NCBI RefSeq assembly: GCF_946223165.1
Contig: NZ_CAMIBP010000005.1
Location: 34,550-98,549, forward strand
Direction of reading: 5' to 3'
Origin: an uncultured Corynebacterium sp.
Lineage (GTDB): Bacteria > Actinomycetota > Actinomycetes > Mycobacteriales > Mycobacteriaceae
DNA: 64,000 bases
A program made the translations under genes and the position numbers. Positions 18,509 through 27,538 of the stretch are shown in pieces (position 1 is the first letter of the stretch; each line of letters begins with the position of its first letter). The notes below the pieces were generated by a model. That model was not told where the DNA came from. It saw only the letters and a program-made list of their open reading frames with translations, and ran no database searches.

Positions 18509-18539
18509 ACCCTAAGAGTTGACGCGACGTCATGTGCAA
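18509..18539 (-). promoter_or_regulatory. MerR-type promoter with 19-bp spacer and operator dyad
   Basis: Read on the minus strand, -35 TTGCAC (18539-18534) and -10 TAGGGT (18514-18509) are separated by 19 bp, the over-long spacer that MerR activators correct by bending DNA. The spacer holds the dyad TGACG-TCG-CGTCA (18520-18532). The -10 is 7 bp from the ATG, implying a leaderless mRNA and autoregulation. Confidence 0.7.
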
Positions 18540-18542
18540 GCC

Positions 18543-19553
18543 CTACACCCGCCCGCGAGCCGCGACCTGCCACTTCTCCACCGCGTCACCGTCGCGCGCG
18601 ACGACCTCGTCCACAAGGTTGGGCACGAGGCAGGCGTGGTTGGGGATGATGTCGAGCTGCGTGCCGCGCGGCGGCTGCGGCCCGTCGACGGCGGTGTCCC
18701 AGGCGATGGTGCCGTGGTGTTCGCTCAGGCTCACGAGCCGGTGACCATCGACGGTCCGGGCGAAGGAGTCCATGAAGGCGGGCTTGTCGGAGCCCAGGAT
18801 TTTAGAGCCGGCGTCCACGACAACGCGGCCCGGCCCTTGGGAGACGACGGTGGCGCGCACGGTGAGGGCGACATCGTCCAGCGAGCACGTGCCCAGGGTG
18901 AGCTGCTGGGCGTCGCCGAAGACGTAGACGCCGGGGCGAATCTCATCGATGCCGCCCGCGCCGCCCACCGATGCGCGCGCCGAGGGCGTCGAGCCGCCGG
19001 AGAGCAAGAAGTCTGGGCGCCCAGCGCGCGCATGAAGCAGGGCCGCTTCCTCGTCCGCGGCCGCGGCTGCCGAGGCACCCGGCGCGTAGGAATGGCCGGG
19101 GAACGTGAACGCACCGTCCGCCGGGAAAGCGGCCGCCTCCTGTGGGGTCACCCCGGAACGGTGGTGGCCGGAGTCGACCTCGACGAGGACGCGGGCGCCG
19201 GTCCCTGCCCACCCGGCCGCCGCCTCGGCGGAGTCGGTCCCCACCGCGAGCCGGACGCGCCGGGCCAGCGCCGCGACGCGCTCGACCGCCTCCAGGCTGG
19301 GCCAGAGCGGGTAGGCGATGAACAGATCCGTGCAGCCGGCGTCGGCGAATACCTCCGCCTCTCCGATGGTGGCGACGGTCAGCCCCACGGCGCCCGCGGC
19401 GAGCTGGCGCCGGGCAATCTCCGGAATCTTGTGGGTCTTAGCGTGCGGCCGCAGGGCCAGCCCCCGCGCGCTGGCCGATGCCGCCATGACCGCAATGTTG
19501 CGGTCCACGGTGGGCACATCGATCTGGACGAAGGGGGTTAGCATGCTGTTCAC
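18543..19553 (-). CDS. PLP-dependent D-serine/D-threonine dehydratase-like, fold-type III
   Basis: The 336-residue protein belongs to the alanine-racemase-N-terminal/D-threonine aldolase-like family. The PLP lysine is in RPHAKTHKIPEIA near residue 40, and the C-terminal metal-binding part shows SEHHGTI and PNHACLVPNL. Such enzymes cleave or deaminate D-hydroxy amino acids. A GTG at 19553 is used because a TAAACC -10-like element lies 6 bp before it (leaderless pattern); an ATG three codons later is the alternative. The stop is 42 bp from the merR start on the same strand, so its transcript may run into merR. Confidence 0.82.
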   Translation of the reverse strand: MNSMLTPFVQIDVPTVDRNIAVMAASASARGLALRPHAKTHKIPEIARRQLAAGAVGLTVATIGEAEVFADAGCTDLFIAYPLWPSLEAVERVAALARRVRLAVGTDSAEAAAGWAGTGARVLVEVDSGHHRSGVTPQEAAAFPADGAFTFPGHSYAPGASAAAAADEEAALLHARAGRPDFLLSGGSTPSARASVGGAGGIDEIRPGVYVFGDAQQLTLGTCSLDDVALTVRATVVSQGPGRVVVDAGSKILGSDKPAFMDSFARTVDGHRLVSLSEHHGTIAWDTAVDGPQPPRGTQLDIIPNHACLVPNLVDEVVARDGDAVEKWQVAARGRV

Positions 19554-19605
19554 GGTACCGGTTTACGCTGCGGGCCTCCGGTATTCGCCTTAAACTTCTG
19601 AAGCT

Positions 19606-20940
19606 ATGACTCATCTCGCGGCGTCGGCCAAGCGTACCGATCGGCTCACCGTCCTGGCGTGGGCCGCCTGGGACTGGGGGTCCGCGGCATTCAACGCGGT
19701 GCTCGTCACTTTCATCTTCTCGGTCTACCTCACGGACTCCGTGGGAAAGCAGATCGATTCTTCCTTCACGCCCGCGCAGTGGCTGTCCTGGTCCATGACC
19801 GCGGCCGGCCTCGTCATCTTCGCGGTCACGCCCGTCATGGGCCAGCGCTCCGACCGCCTGGGCACGCGCCGCCGGGCGCTGGGCTTCTGGTCGCTCATGA
19901 CGTTTATCGCCATGGCCGCGCTGTTTTTCATCCGCAACGACGCGCCCGTCTACTTCTGGCTGGGCCTGCTGGGCTTGGCCATCGGCTCCGTGACCATTCA
20001 ATTCGCGGAGGTCAACTACTTCGCGCAGCTAAACCAGGTGGCGGACGAGGAGCACATCGGCCGCATCTCCGGCCTGGGATGGTCCGCGGGCTACTTCGGC
20101 GGAATCGTGCTGCTGCTCATCTGCTACTTCGGCTTCGTTACGGGCGACGGCGGCCTGCTGGGCCTGTCTACTGAGGGCGGCTGGAACATGCGGCTGGTCG
20201 CATTGCTCGCCGCATTGTGGTTTGGACTCTCGGCCATCCCGGTCTTACTGCGCGTGCCGGAGATTGAGCCCTCCGGCGGCGCGACCGGCGGCGTGGTCGA
20301 GACATACAAGGAGCTCTTCCGCTCCCTGCGCGATCTCTACCGCGATGATCGCAACGCGTTCTATTTCCTTTTTGCCTCCGCGGTCTTCCGCGACGGTTTG
20401 TCCGCCGTGTTCAGCTTCGGCGCGGTGCTGGGCGTGTCCGTGTACGGGCTCTCGGCTGGCGACGTCCTCATCTTCGGTGTGGCTGCCAACGTCGCCGCCG
20501 CGCTCGGCGCGGTCCTCGGCGGCCAGCTCGATGACCGCGTGGGGCCGAAGGCCATCATCGTGTCCTGCCTCGTCATCCTCACCGGCATGGCGATTGTCAT
20601 GTACTTCGCCTCCGGGCCGACCGCGTTCTGGATCTGCGGCCTCGTGCTCTGCCTGTGCGTCGGCCCGGCCCAGGCGTCCGCGCGCGGATTCCTCGCCCGC
20701 GTTGCTCCGCCCGGCCGCGAGGGTGAGCTCTTCGGCCTCTACGCCACCACCGGCCGCGCTGTGTCCTGGCTCACCCCATTCCTCTTCGGCATCTTCGTGT
20801 CCCTGCTGGGCCAAGGCGACCGCGGCGGCGTGCTGGCCATCGGGCTCGTGCTGCTTATCGGAGCACTCATCCTCATCCCGGTGAAGGACCCCACGTCCGG
20901 GCGTTCTTCCTCCGCCACCGAGCTCACCGCCCAGCGCTAG
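19606..20940 (+). CDS. MFS transporter, UMF1/Atg22-like family
   Basis: The 444-residue integral membrane protein has about 12 hydrophobic segments. The opening LAWAAWDWGSAAFNAVLVTFIFSVYL is the hallmark of the UMF1 family, related to vacuolar amino-acid effluxer Atg22. MGQRSDRLGTRRR in loop 2-3 is the MFS signature. Bacterial members have no settled substrate. It is divergent from the PLP enzyme with about 50 bp between starts and convergent with pqo, so it is transcribed alone. No clear ribosome site is seen, again suggesting a leaderless start. Confidence 0.82.
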   Translation: MTHLAASAKRTDRLTVLAWAAWDWGSAAFNAVLVTFIFSVYLTDSVGKQIDSSFTPAQWLSWSMTAAGLVIFAVTPVMGQRSDRLGTRRRALGFWSLMTFIAMAALFFIRNDAPVYFWLGLLGLAIGSVTIQFAEVNYFAQLNQVADEEHIGRISGLGWSAGYFGGIVLLLICYFGFVTGDGGLLGLSTEGGWNMRLVALLAALWFGLSAIPVLLRVPEIEPSGGATGGVVETYKELFRSLRDLYRDDRNAFYFLFASAVFRDGLSAVFSFGAVLGVSVYGLSAGDVLIFGVAANVAAALGAVLGGQLDDRVGPKAIIVSCLVILTGMAIVMYFASGPTAFWICGLVLCLCVGPAQASARGFLARVAPPGREGELFGLYATTGRAVSWLTPFLFGIFVSLLGQGDRGGVLAIGLVLLIGALILIPVKDPTSGRSSSATELTAQR

Positions 20941-20967
20941 AGCACCGGCGGGGCCGCGGGGTTCGCC

Positions 20968-22704
20968 CTACGGGCGTGGGATGTTGCGCAGGTTGGACTG
21001 CGCCAGGGAGAGCATCCGTCCCACACCGCCGCCGAAGACGGTGCGCGTCGCGGCCTTGGAGAAACCCATGAGCTGCGTGAAGGTAATCGTCGGTGGGATG
21101 GACAGCGCGTCCGGGTCGGTGACCATGTCCACGAGGACGGGGCCGTGATAGGCCATGGCCTCGCGGATCTGTGCGCGGGAGGTCGTCGGGTCCGTGATGC
21201 GGATGGCCTTGATGCCGGCAGCGTCGGCGATCTGTGCGTAGTTGACCGGCGCGTGGTCGGTCTCATGCTCCGGCATGCCTTGGACCAGCATCTCCAGCTT
21301 GACCATGCCCAGCGACGAGTTGTTAAAGACGAACATCTTGATGGGCAGGTTGTGCTGCTTGACGGTAATGAGCTCGCCCATGAGCATGGACAGGCCGCCG
21401 TCGCCGGAGAAGGTCACGACCTGGCGGCCGGGGTTGGCGGCCTGCGCGCCGAGCGCCATGGGCAGGGCGTTGGCCATCGTGCCGTGGCGGAAGGAGCCCA
21501 GCTGCTCGCGCTGGCCATTCGCGGTGATGTAGCGCGCACCCCAGACGTTGCACATGCCGGTGTCGACGGTGAAGATGGCGTCCTCGGCGGCCTCCTCGTC
21601 GATGATGTTGGCCACGAACTCCGGGTGGAGCGGCGTCATCTTCTCCACCTTCGTGGTGTAGGCCTCGACGACGTGGTGGAGCTTGTCGTAGTGGGACTTG
21701 AGCATTCGGTCGAGGAAGCGGCGGTCCGTCTTCTCCTCCACGTGCGGGAGGATGGTCTGGATGGTGGCGGCCACGTCGCCGGTGACGGGATAGGTGATCT
21801 TCGTGCGGCGGCCGATGTGCGAGCCGTCAACGTCGATCTGGGCGACGTTGGCGGTGGGCAGGAAGTCGTTGTACGGGAAGTCAGTGCCCATGAGGATGAG
21901 CAGGTCGGCCTCGTGGGTGGCCTCGTGCGCGGCGCCGTAGCCCAGCAGCCCGGACATGCCCACGTCAAAGGGGTTGTCGTATTGGATGTACATTTTGCCG
22001 CCCAGGGCGTGGCCGATGGGGGCCTTAACCTTCTCGGCCAGCTCGAGGACCTCGGCGCGCGCGTCCTTGACGCCGGCTCCCACGAAAAAGGCGACGGTCT
22101 TGGCACGGTTGATGGCATCGGCCAGCGCGGCTGCCTCGGCCGCATCCGGGTACAGCACCGGGCGGCTGGCGGAGATTCGGGACTCCACGAAGGAGTCGTC
22201 GGCGGCCTCCTGCTGCGAGACGTCGCCCGGGATGCCGAGCACGGATACGCCCTTGCCCGCCATGGTGGACTGGATGGCGTGATGCAGGATGACGCCTCCC
22301 TGCTCGGCAGAGTTGACCATATCGCAATAGGCGGAGCACTCCGCGAAGAGCGCCTCGGGGTGGGTTTCCTGGAAGTAGTGCGAGCCAATCTGGCGCGACG
22401 GGATGTGGCTGGCAATGGCCAGCACCTTGGCTCCGTTGCGGTTCGCGTCATAGAGCCCCTGCACGAGGTGCGTATTGCCGGGGCCGCAGGAGGCCGCACA
22501 CACGGCCAGCTTGCCGGTGGTCAGGGAGTCGGCCTCGGCAGCGAAGGCGGCAGCCTCCTCGTTGCGCACGTGCACCCAGTCGATTGTCGAGCGGCGCACG
22601 GCATCCACGATGGGGTTGAGCGAGTCACCCACCAGACCATAAATGCGTTCGACGCCCTGCGCCTCGAGGGTGGCGACGAGTTGTTCGGCATAGGAGCGTG
22701 CCAT
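20968..22704 (-). CDS. pqo: Pyruvate:quinone oxidoreductase
   Basis: The 578-residue ThDP- and FAD-dependent enzyme oxidises pyruvate to acetate and CO2 and passes electrons to menaquinone at the membrane. Signatures are the ThDP-activating Glu in HVRNEEAAAFAAEA near residue 50, GPGNTHLVQGLYDANRNGAKV, and the ThDP/Mg motif GDGGLSMLMGELITVKQHNLPIKMFVFNN (read in parts). AAAGGAC precedes the ATG. The C-terminal lipid-activation tail of E. coli PoxB appears to be present. It sits between two transporters in the same place as C. glutamicum pqo, as I recall. Confidence 0.9.
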   Translation of the reverse strand: MARSYAEQLVATLEAQGVERIYGLVGDSLNPIVDAVRRSTIDWVHVRNEEAAAFAAEADSLTTGKLAVCAASCGPGNTHLVQGLYDANRNGAKVLAIASHIPSRQIGSHYFQETHPEALFAECSAYCDMVNSAEQGGVILHHAIQSTMAGKGVSVLGIPGDVSQQEAADDSFVESRISASRPVLYPDAAEAAALADAINRAKTVAFFVGAGVKDARAEVLELAEKVKAPIGHALGGKMYIQYDNPFDVGMSGLLGYGAAHEATHEADLLILMGTDFPYNDFLPTANVAQIDVDGSHIGRRTKITYPVTGDVAATIQTILPHVEEKTDRRFLDRMLKSHYDKLHHVVEAYTTKVEKMTPLHPEFVANIIDEEAAEDAIFTVDTGMCNVWGARYITANGQREQLGSFRHGTMANALPMALGAQAANPGRQVVTFSGDGGLSMLMGELITVKQHNLPIKMFVFNNSSLGMVKLEMLVQGMPEHETDHAPVNYAQIADAAGIKAIRITDPTTSRAQIREAMAYHGPVLVDMVTDPDALSIPPTITFTQLMGFSKAATRTVFGGGVGRMLSLAQSNLRNIPRP

Positions 22705-22835
22705 GGGGATAAGTCCTTTCGCAAAGATTCTTCCGTAGTGTGTCCATGCACGATTGCCCTCTCTTTAACGCCCGAATGGTCACGAGCGGCGCCATTCTCA
22801 CGTTAAGCAGTACGTGTGTCCTGTTATACAGAGTT

Positions 22836-22864
22836 TTGAAACTTTAACGAACGTTCGTTAAAGT
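22836..22864 (+). promoter_or_regulatory. TetR-controlled promoter with 24-bp perfect palindrome
   Basis: -35 TTGAAA (22836-22841), 17-bp spacer, -10 TAAAGT (22859-22864). The region 22841-22864 is a perfect 24-bp palindrome with half-site ACTTTAACGAAC, so a bound repressor would cover the whole spacer and the -10. The MFS start is 8 bp further on. This is the expected operator of the TetR protein encoded two genes downstream. Confidence 0.8.
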
Positions 22865-22872
22865 AATCCACC

Positions 22873-24363
22873 ATGTCACTGACCACCACCCCGCAGCAGC
22901 ACCAATCGAACCGCTGGGTTTTCCTGGGAGTCATCTCCCTGGGCCTGCTCATGATCGGCCTGGATAACTCGGTGCTCTACACCGCCCTGCCGCACCTCAC
23001 TCACTCACTCGAAGCCACGGGCATGCAGTCACTGTGGATCATCAATGCCTACCCGCTCGTCCTCTCCGGCCTCCTGCTGGGCACGGGCACCCTGGGCGAT
23101 CGCGTGGGCCACCGCCGCATGTTCACCGTCGGGCTTGTGCTCTTCGGGCTCGCGTCCCTGGCCGCCGCCTTCGCGCCGGGCGCATGGGAACTCGTCGCCG
23201 CCCGCGCCGTCCTGGGCTTCGCCGCTGCCGTCATGATGCCGGCCACCCTGGCCCTCATCCGACTGACGTTCGACGACGAACGCGAGCGCAACACCGCCAT
23301 CGGCATCTGGGGCTCCGTCGCCGTCATCGGCGCGGCGGCCGGCCCCGTAGTAGGCGGCTTCCTCCTCGAGCACTTCTACTGGGGCTCCGTCTTTCTCATC
23401 AACGTGCCCATCGTGCTCATTGCCCTCGCGCTCACGCAGGCCACCGCGCCGCCCAACCAGCCCAACCCTGACAAGAGCTGGGACATCATCTCCTCCGCCT
23501 ATGCCATGGTGACGCTCGCCGGACTCACGCTGGCCATCAAAGAGGCCGCGCTCGGCTCCTACGGCATCGCGGCTGCCGCGCTCGCCGCGGCCCTCGTGGG
23601 CGGGCTCCTCTTCGCCCGTCGGCAGCGGCGCCTGGAGGACCCGCTGCTCACCTTCGATATTTTCCGCTCGCGAGTCTTCACCGGCGGCGTCGCGGCGGCC
23701 TTCGGCGGCATGTTCGCACTCTCCGGACTGGAGCTGGTCACCACGCAGAAGCTGCAGCTTGCCGATGCCGCCTCGCCGCTGCACGCCGGCCTCACCATCG
23801 CCATCGCCGCTGTCGCCGCCATCCCGTTCTCCACACTTGGCGGCGCCGTACTCCACAAGGTGGGCTTCCTGCCGCTCATCGCGGGCGGCTTCGCCATCTT
23901 CACCGCGGCCATCGGGCTGGGCGCCTGGGCCACCGGCCCCGGCGCGGGGACCGAACACCAGGGCTGGTTCTATGTCGCCATGGCGCTGGCCGGTATCGGC
24001 GCGGGCCTGGCCATGTCCGTCTCGTCGACCGCCATCATCGGCGCCGCACCGCTGCACCGCACCGGCATGGCTGCGGGTGTCGAAGAGGTCTCCTACGAAT
24101 TCGGCACGCTGATCACCGTGGCAATTACCGGCTCATTGCTTCCCGCATTCCTCAGCTCCCACCTGCCCGAGCACCTCAAGGGGCTGGGCCTCGAGGCGAT
24201 GTACCTGCCGGAGGAGGCGGCATCGGCAAGCGCCGCGTACGGCAGCGCCTACCTGGACGTCCTCCTGGTCCTGGGCGCGGTGACCACAGCGTTTACCGTT
24301 TTCACCGCCTGGGCATTCCGCGATAACCCGACGTCTGGAGGCTCCCATGCCAAGCACGAGTAA
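22873..24363 (+). CDS. MFS drug efflux transporter, 14-helix DHA2 (EmrB/QacA) family
   Basis: The 496-residue membrane protein has 14 predicted hydrophobic helices. Motifs are LDNSVLYTALPHLTHSLEA in helix 1, GTGTLGDRVGHRRMF (motif A) and the motif C-like GAAAGPVVGGFLLEHFYWGSVF. It should export cationic or amphiphilic drugs by proton antiport. It is the first gene of an operon with its TetR repressor (17-bp overlap), under the palindromic promoter just upstream. The start at 22873 lies a few bases from the inferred transcription start and has no ribosome site, consistent with leaderless translation. Confidence 0.9.
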   Translation: MSLTTTPQQHQSNRWVFLGVISLGLLMIGLDNSVLYTALPHLTHSLEATGMQSLWIINAYPLVLSGLLLGTGTLGDRVGHRRMFTVGLVLFGLASLAAAFAPGAWELVAARAVLGFAAAVMMPATLALIRLTFDDERERNTAIGIWGSVAVIGAAAGPVVGGFLLEHFYWGSVFLINVPIVLIALALTQATAPPNQPNPDKSWDIISSAYAMVTLAGLTLAIKEAALGSYGIAAAALAAALVGGLLFARRQRRLEDPLLTFDIFRSRVFTGGVAAAFGGMFALSGLELVTTQKLQLADAASPLHAGLTIAIAAVAAIPFSTLGGAVLHKVGFLPLIAGGFAIFTAAIGLGAWATGPGAGTEHQGWFYVAMALAGIGAGLAMSVSSTAIIGAAPLHRTGMAAGVEEVSYEFGTLITVAITGSLLPAFLSSHLPEHLKGLGLEAMYLPEEAASASAAYGSAYLDVLLVLGAVTTAFTVFTAWAFRDNPTSGGSHAKHE

Positions 24364-24874
24364 GAAGAATGAGGCGCTGCTGGCCGCACTCGACATCGTG
24401 GAGGAGACCGGCTCCGTGGCCGCGGTGACCTACGATTCACTGTCGCAGGCCACCGGCATGACCAAGTCCGGGCTCATCTACCACTTCCCGGATCGCCACT
24501 CGCTGCTTGCGGCCATGCATGCGTTCTGCGCGCGGCGCTGGGAGGACGAGCTGGAGGCCCTGGCGGAGGGCGACACCCCGCGGGACAGGCACCGCGCCCT
24601 CGTGCTTTCCTTATCCAAGAACGAGCCGGTGGTAGAGCTGCTCATGAGCATCCACGCGCAGACCCACCCGGACTTCGCCGCTCCCTGGGAGGCCGTCAAC
24701 CGGCGCTGGATGCCGGATCCCTCTGCCCCCGCCACAACCGAGCAGGAGCTGCTCACGCTGGTGAGCTCCGTCCTCGGCGTCGGATTGTGGGTGCACGATC
24801 ACATCACGGAGACGCACCTCAGCCCGGAGAACCGACAGAAGATCATCGGCTACATGCTCAAGCTCTTGAGCTAA
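24347..24874 (+). CDS. TetR-family repressor of the adjacent efflux pump
   Basis: The 175-residue protein has an N-terminal helix-turn-helix (VTYDSLSQATGMTKSGLIYHFPDRHSLLAAM at about residues 27-57, read in parts) and a helical ligand-binding domain with a TetR_C-type end. It overlaps the pump gene and is surely co-transcribed, so the pair forms a drug-inducible feedback unit with the operator at 22841-22864. The inducer is unknown. Confidence 0.88.
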   Translation: MPSTSKKNEALLAALDIVEETGSVAAVTYDSLSQATGMTKSGLIYHFPDRHSLLAAMHAFCARRWEDELEALAEGDTPRDRHRALVLSLSKNEPVVELLMSIHAQTHPDFAAPWEAVNRRWMPDPSAPATTEQELLTLVSSVLGVGLWVHDHITETHLSPENRQKIIGYMLKLLS

Positions 24875-24881
24875 ATCTTTG

Positions 24882-24954
24882 AGCTGAAGATGGGACTTGA
24901 ACCCACAACCTACGGTTTACAAGACCGTTGCGCTACCAATTGCGCCACTCCAGC
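24882..24954 (-). tRNA. tRNA-Thr (anticodon TGT)
   Basis: Read on the minus strand the 73-nt sequence folds as a full cloverleaf: acceptor GCTGGAG/CTTCAGC, D stem GCGC/GCGC, anticodon stem ACGGT/ACCGT with loop CTTGTAA (anticodon TGT), T arm GTGGG-TTCAAGT-CCCAT, discriminator T. CCA is not encoded. It is isolated between tetR and thrE. The stretch 24955-25188 has no other gene; AAAGGGGGA before 25189 is the thrE ribosome site. Confidence 0.95.
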
Positions 24955-25188
24955 GAGCGCGCGGCCCCAACGATGGGCGCCGTGCATTGTCTAGGAATCG
25001 TACCGTACCGCGGCGCGGCGTACGGAATCTGCCCGCGTTCGCGCTGCGTGGAGAGCATTCGGAGGCGTTGCGGCAACGCGACTCGCAGTTGGTGCAGGGG
25101 TAGCGCGCGGCTGCAATCTGCGCCGCGGGGCACTAAAGTAACGGCAATCTGAGATAACGACACCTATCGGACAAAGGGGGAACCTGGC

Positions 25189-27030
25189 ATGAGCCCCAGC
25201 GCGAGCCTTCTGCAGGGCCTGCGGTCCCGCATGCGCGGCTCACGAACCTCCCTAGCCACCGTGGACGTCGCGAAGGCGGCCCCGCCGCCGTCACCGCTCG
25301 CGCCCGTCGATCTCACCAACGAGGCCGAGGTCACGGCCGTCATGGAGATCGCCGCCCGCATCGGCGGCATCCTCATCAGCGCAGGCACCTCCAACGCCGA
25401 TACCCGCGCGCAGGTCTACCTCGCCGCAGCGTCCTACGGCCTGCACTATTGCCACGTCGACGTGCTCACCAACACAATCACCATCCACACGACCATCGGC
25501 ACCGGCGCCAAGCGCCAGTCGCTCCACGTCTTCCGCGTCGCGCCGGGCATCTCGGTAAACTTCTCCAAGCTCTCGGCCGTGGATAAGCTCATCCGCTCCA
25601 TCCATTCGGGCTCCACCCCGCCGGCGATGGCGGAGCGCATCCTCGACGAGATTGACAAGATGCCGCCGCCCCGCGGCACCCTGGCGACCATGCTGGGCTG
25701 GGGAGTCATGGGTGGCGCCTTCGCCGTCATGCTCGGCGGCGGGCTCTGGTCCGCGCTGCTGACCTTCGTCATCGCCGTCATCATCATGAGCGTCAACGCC
25801 GGGCTCGAGCGGCTGCGCGTCCCGCTGTTTTACCAAAACATCGTCGGCGGCTTCATCGCAGTCGTCCCCGCCGCCATCCTCTACAACGTGGCGGCGCAGT
25901 TCAGCATCAGCTTCCGCCCCTCCCAAGTCATCGGTTCCGGCATCATCGTCCTCGTCGCGGGGCTCACCCTGGTCCAGGCACTCGTGGACGGCATCACCCG
26001 CGCCGCGGTGACGTCCTCCGCGCGCTTCTTTGAAGCCATGATGGCCACAGCCGCCATCGTCGCCGGCGTCGGCTCCGGCATCCAGGCGGCCGAATACAGT
26101 GGATTTCCGCTGCCGCCTCTAGAAACCCTCGCCTCGCCGGTGTATCACCAAGTCCCGCTCCTCATCCTCGTCGGCAGCGTCGGCTCGGCCGCCTTCGCCT
26201 ACGCCTCGTGGGCCTCGTGGACGGAGGTCATCATCTCCGGCCTCACGGCCGCCGCGGGCATGGTGTTCTACTACTTCGTCATCATCCCCTTCGGCGTGGG
26301 TGCCATCATCGCCTGCTTCGCCTCGGCCATCGTCGTGGGCCTGGCCGGCGGCCTGCTGGCGCGCCGCTACTGGATTCCGCCGCTCATCACGATGATCATC
26401 GGCTACACGCCCATGCTCCCCGGCCTGACCTTCTATCGCTCGATGTACGCCATCATCAACGAACAGATGATCACGGGCCTGACCAACCTATTCACCGCCC
26501 TCACCATCGCCGGCGCTCTCGCCGCGGGCGTCCTGCTGGGGGAGCGCGGTGCGCGACGCCTGCGCCGCCCGCAGCATTTCCGCCCCTACGCGGCATTCAA
26601 GCGGCTGGGCCGGGCCTCCTATCACCAGGCGGCGCGCATCGCCGCGAGCACCCGCCGGATCCCCCGCGTGCCGCTGGCTCCCCTGCAGCCCCCGCCCGCG
26701 GCCCCCGGAGCGCCCACCGCACTTTTCGTGCCCGACGCACCGTCCGCGCCCGGCGCCGAGGCGGCATCGGCAGCGCCCGCAGGGGGTCCCGTGGAGCCAC
26801 CGATCCCGGGACCTGCGGCTCCCGCCCCCGTGCAGCAGGTCCGCGCCAAGCAGTACGCCACCATCAACAAGCAATTCGCGGCGATGGAAGACGCGCTCGA
26901 AGGAGACGACGTTCTGGACGTCATGGACATGCTCGAGGCGCTCGATCCCGCCACGGAGACGTGGGAAGCCATCACCGACCCCACGCACCCTCCGACGAGC
27001 TCCGCGCACCGGCTGGGCGAGTCGGAGTAA
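25189..27030 (+). CDS. thrE: Threonine/serine exporter with long C-terminal extension
   Basis: The 613-residue inner-membrane carrier exports L-threonine and L-serine. It has an N-terminal cytoplasmic ThrE domain (ISAGTSNADTRAQVYLAA, VAPGISVNFSKLSAVDKLI) and about ten transmembrane helices from residue 165 to 455. After the last helix come about 155 extra residues: a basic stretch, a Pro/Ala-rich linker (PPPAAPGAPTAL, APAGGPVEPPIPGPAAPAP) and an acidic helical tail (FAAMEDALEGDDVLDVMDML). C. glutamicum ThrE is about 490 residues as I recall, so the tail is an addition. AAAGGGGGAACCTGGC precedes the ATG. A smaller paralogue is at 47.3-48.6 kb. Confidence 0.88.
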   Translation: MSPSASLLQGLRSRMRGSRTSLATVDVAKAAPPPSPLAPVDLTNEAEVTAVMEIAARIGGILISAGTSNADTRAQVYLAAASYGLHYCHVDVLTNTITIHTTIGTGAKRQSLHVFRVAPGISVNFSKLSAVDKLIRSIHSGSTPPAMAERILDEIDKMPPPRGTLATMLGWGVMGGAFAVMLGGGLWSALLTFVIAVIIMSVNAGLERLRVPLFYQNIVGGFIAVVPAAILYNVAAQFSISFRPSQVIGSGIIVLVAGLTLVQALVDGITRAAVTSSARFFEAMMATAAIVAGVGSGIQAAEYSGFPLPPLETLASPVYHQVPLLILVGSVGSAAFAYASWASWTEVIISGLTAAAGMVFYYFVIIPFGVGAIIACFASAIVVGLAGGLLARRYWIPPLITMIIGYTPMLPGLTFYRSMYAIINEQMITGLTNLFTALTIAGALAAGVLLGERGARRLRRPQHFRPYAAFKRLGRASYHQAARIAASTRRIPRVPLAPLQPPPAAPGAPTALFVPDAPSAPGAEAASAAPAGGPVEPPIPGPAAPAPVQQVRAKQYATINKQFAAMEDALEGDDVLDVMDMLEALDPATETWEAITDPTHPPTSSAHRLGESE

Positions 27031-27126
27031 CCGCGGGAACGGTCCCACTAATTCAGACGAAACCCACACCATAGCGTAGAATTGCATTTTTGACGCCCAC
27101 CCCATTCGCTTAGCAGGAGGACATCC

Positions 27127-27462
27127 GTGCCACCCAAGGTCACTGACATTCAGCCGAATGCCGATCAGTCGCATGCCGTAGAGGAAGAGACCGCGCTCGC
27201 CGCGCGCCGCATTGTCTCCACCTACGCCGAGGACTTCTTGGATGGCGTCACCCTCATGTCCATGCTTGGCGTGGAACCGAAGGGCCTCATCCACAAGAAG
27301 GTCCTCGCGGAACAGGAGGAAGCCGCCCCGAAGAAGGCCACCAAGAAGAAGGCAACCAAAAAGGCGGCCAAGAAGGCAGCCAAGAAGGCCACCAAGGCGG
27401 CGAAGAAGACCACCAAGAAGACAACGAAGAAAGCCACGAAGAAAACGGCCAAGAAGGCCTAG
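27127..27462 (+). CDS. Histone H1-like protein with Lys/Ala/Thr repeat tail
   Basis: The 111-residue protein begins at a GTG with an ideal AGGAGG 7 bp before it. Residues 1-65 are an acidic, helical, folded part; residues about 66-111 are a run of KKAT, KKAAKKA and KKTTKK repeats like the tails of eukaryotic H1 and bacterial AlgP/HctB proteins. It likely binds DNA or RNA and could compact the nucleoid. A -10 candidate TAGAAT lies at 27077-27082. It is between thrE and otsA but has its own promoter. Repeat copy number is likely to vary between strains. Confidence 0.75.
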   Translation: MPPKVTDIQPNADQSHAVEEETALAARRIVSTYAEDFLDGVTLMSMLGVEPKGLIHKKVLAEQEEAAPKKATKKKATKKAAKKAAKKATKAAKKTTKKTTKKATKKTAKKA

Positions 27463-27538
27463 ACTTGCCTTAAGTTCACGGGCAGAGTGAACGGTAGTTG
27501 CGAACCGCTGACCGCGCACGACGAGTAAGGAGTCTTCC

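Noticed and set aside
24955..25188. Possible second tRNA or small gene after tRNA-Thr
   Set aside because: No cloverleaf and no frame with a ribosome site other than thrE.
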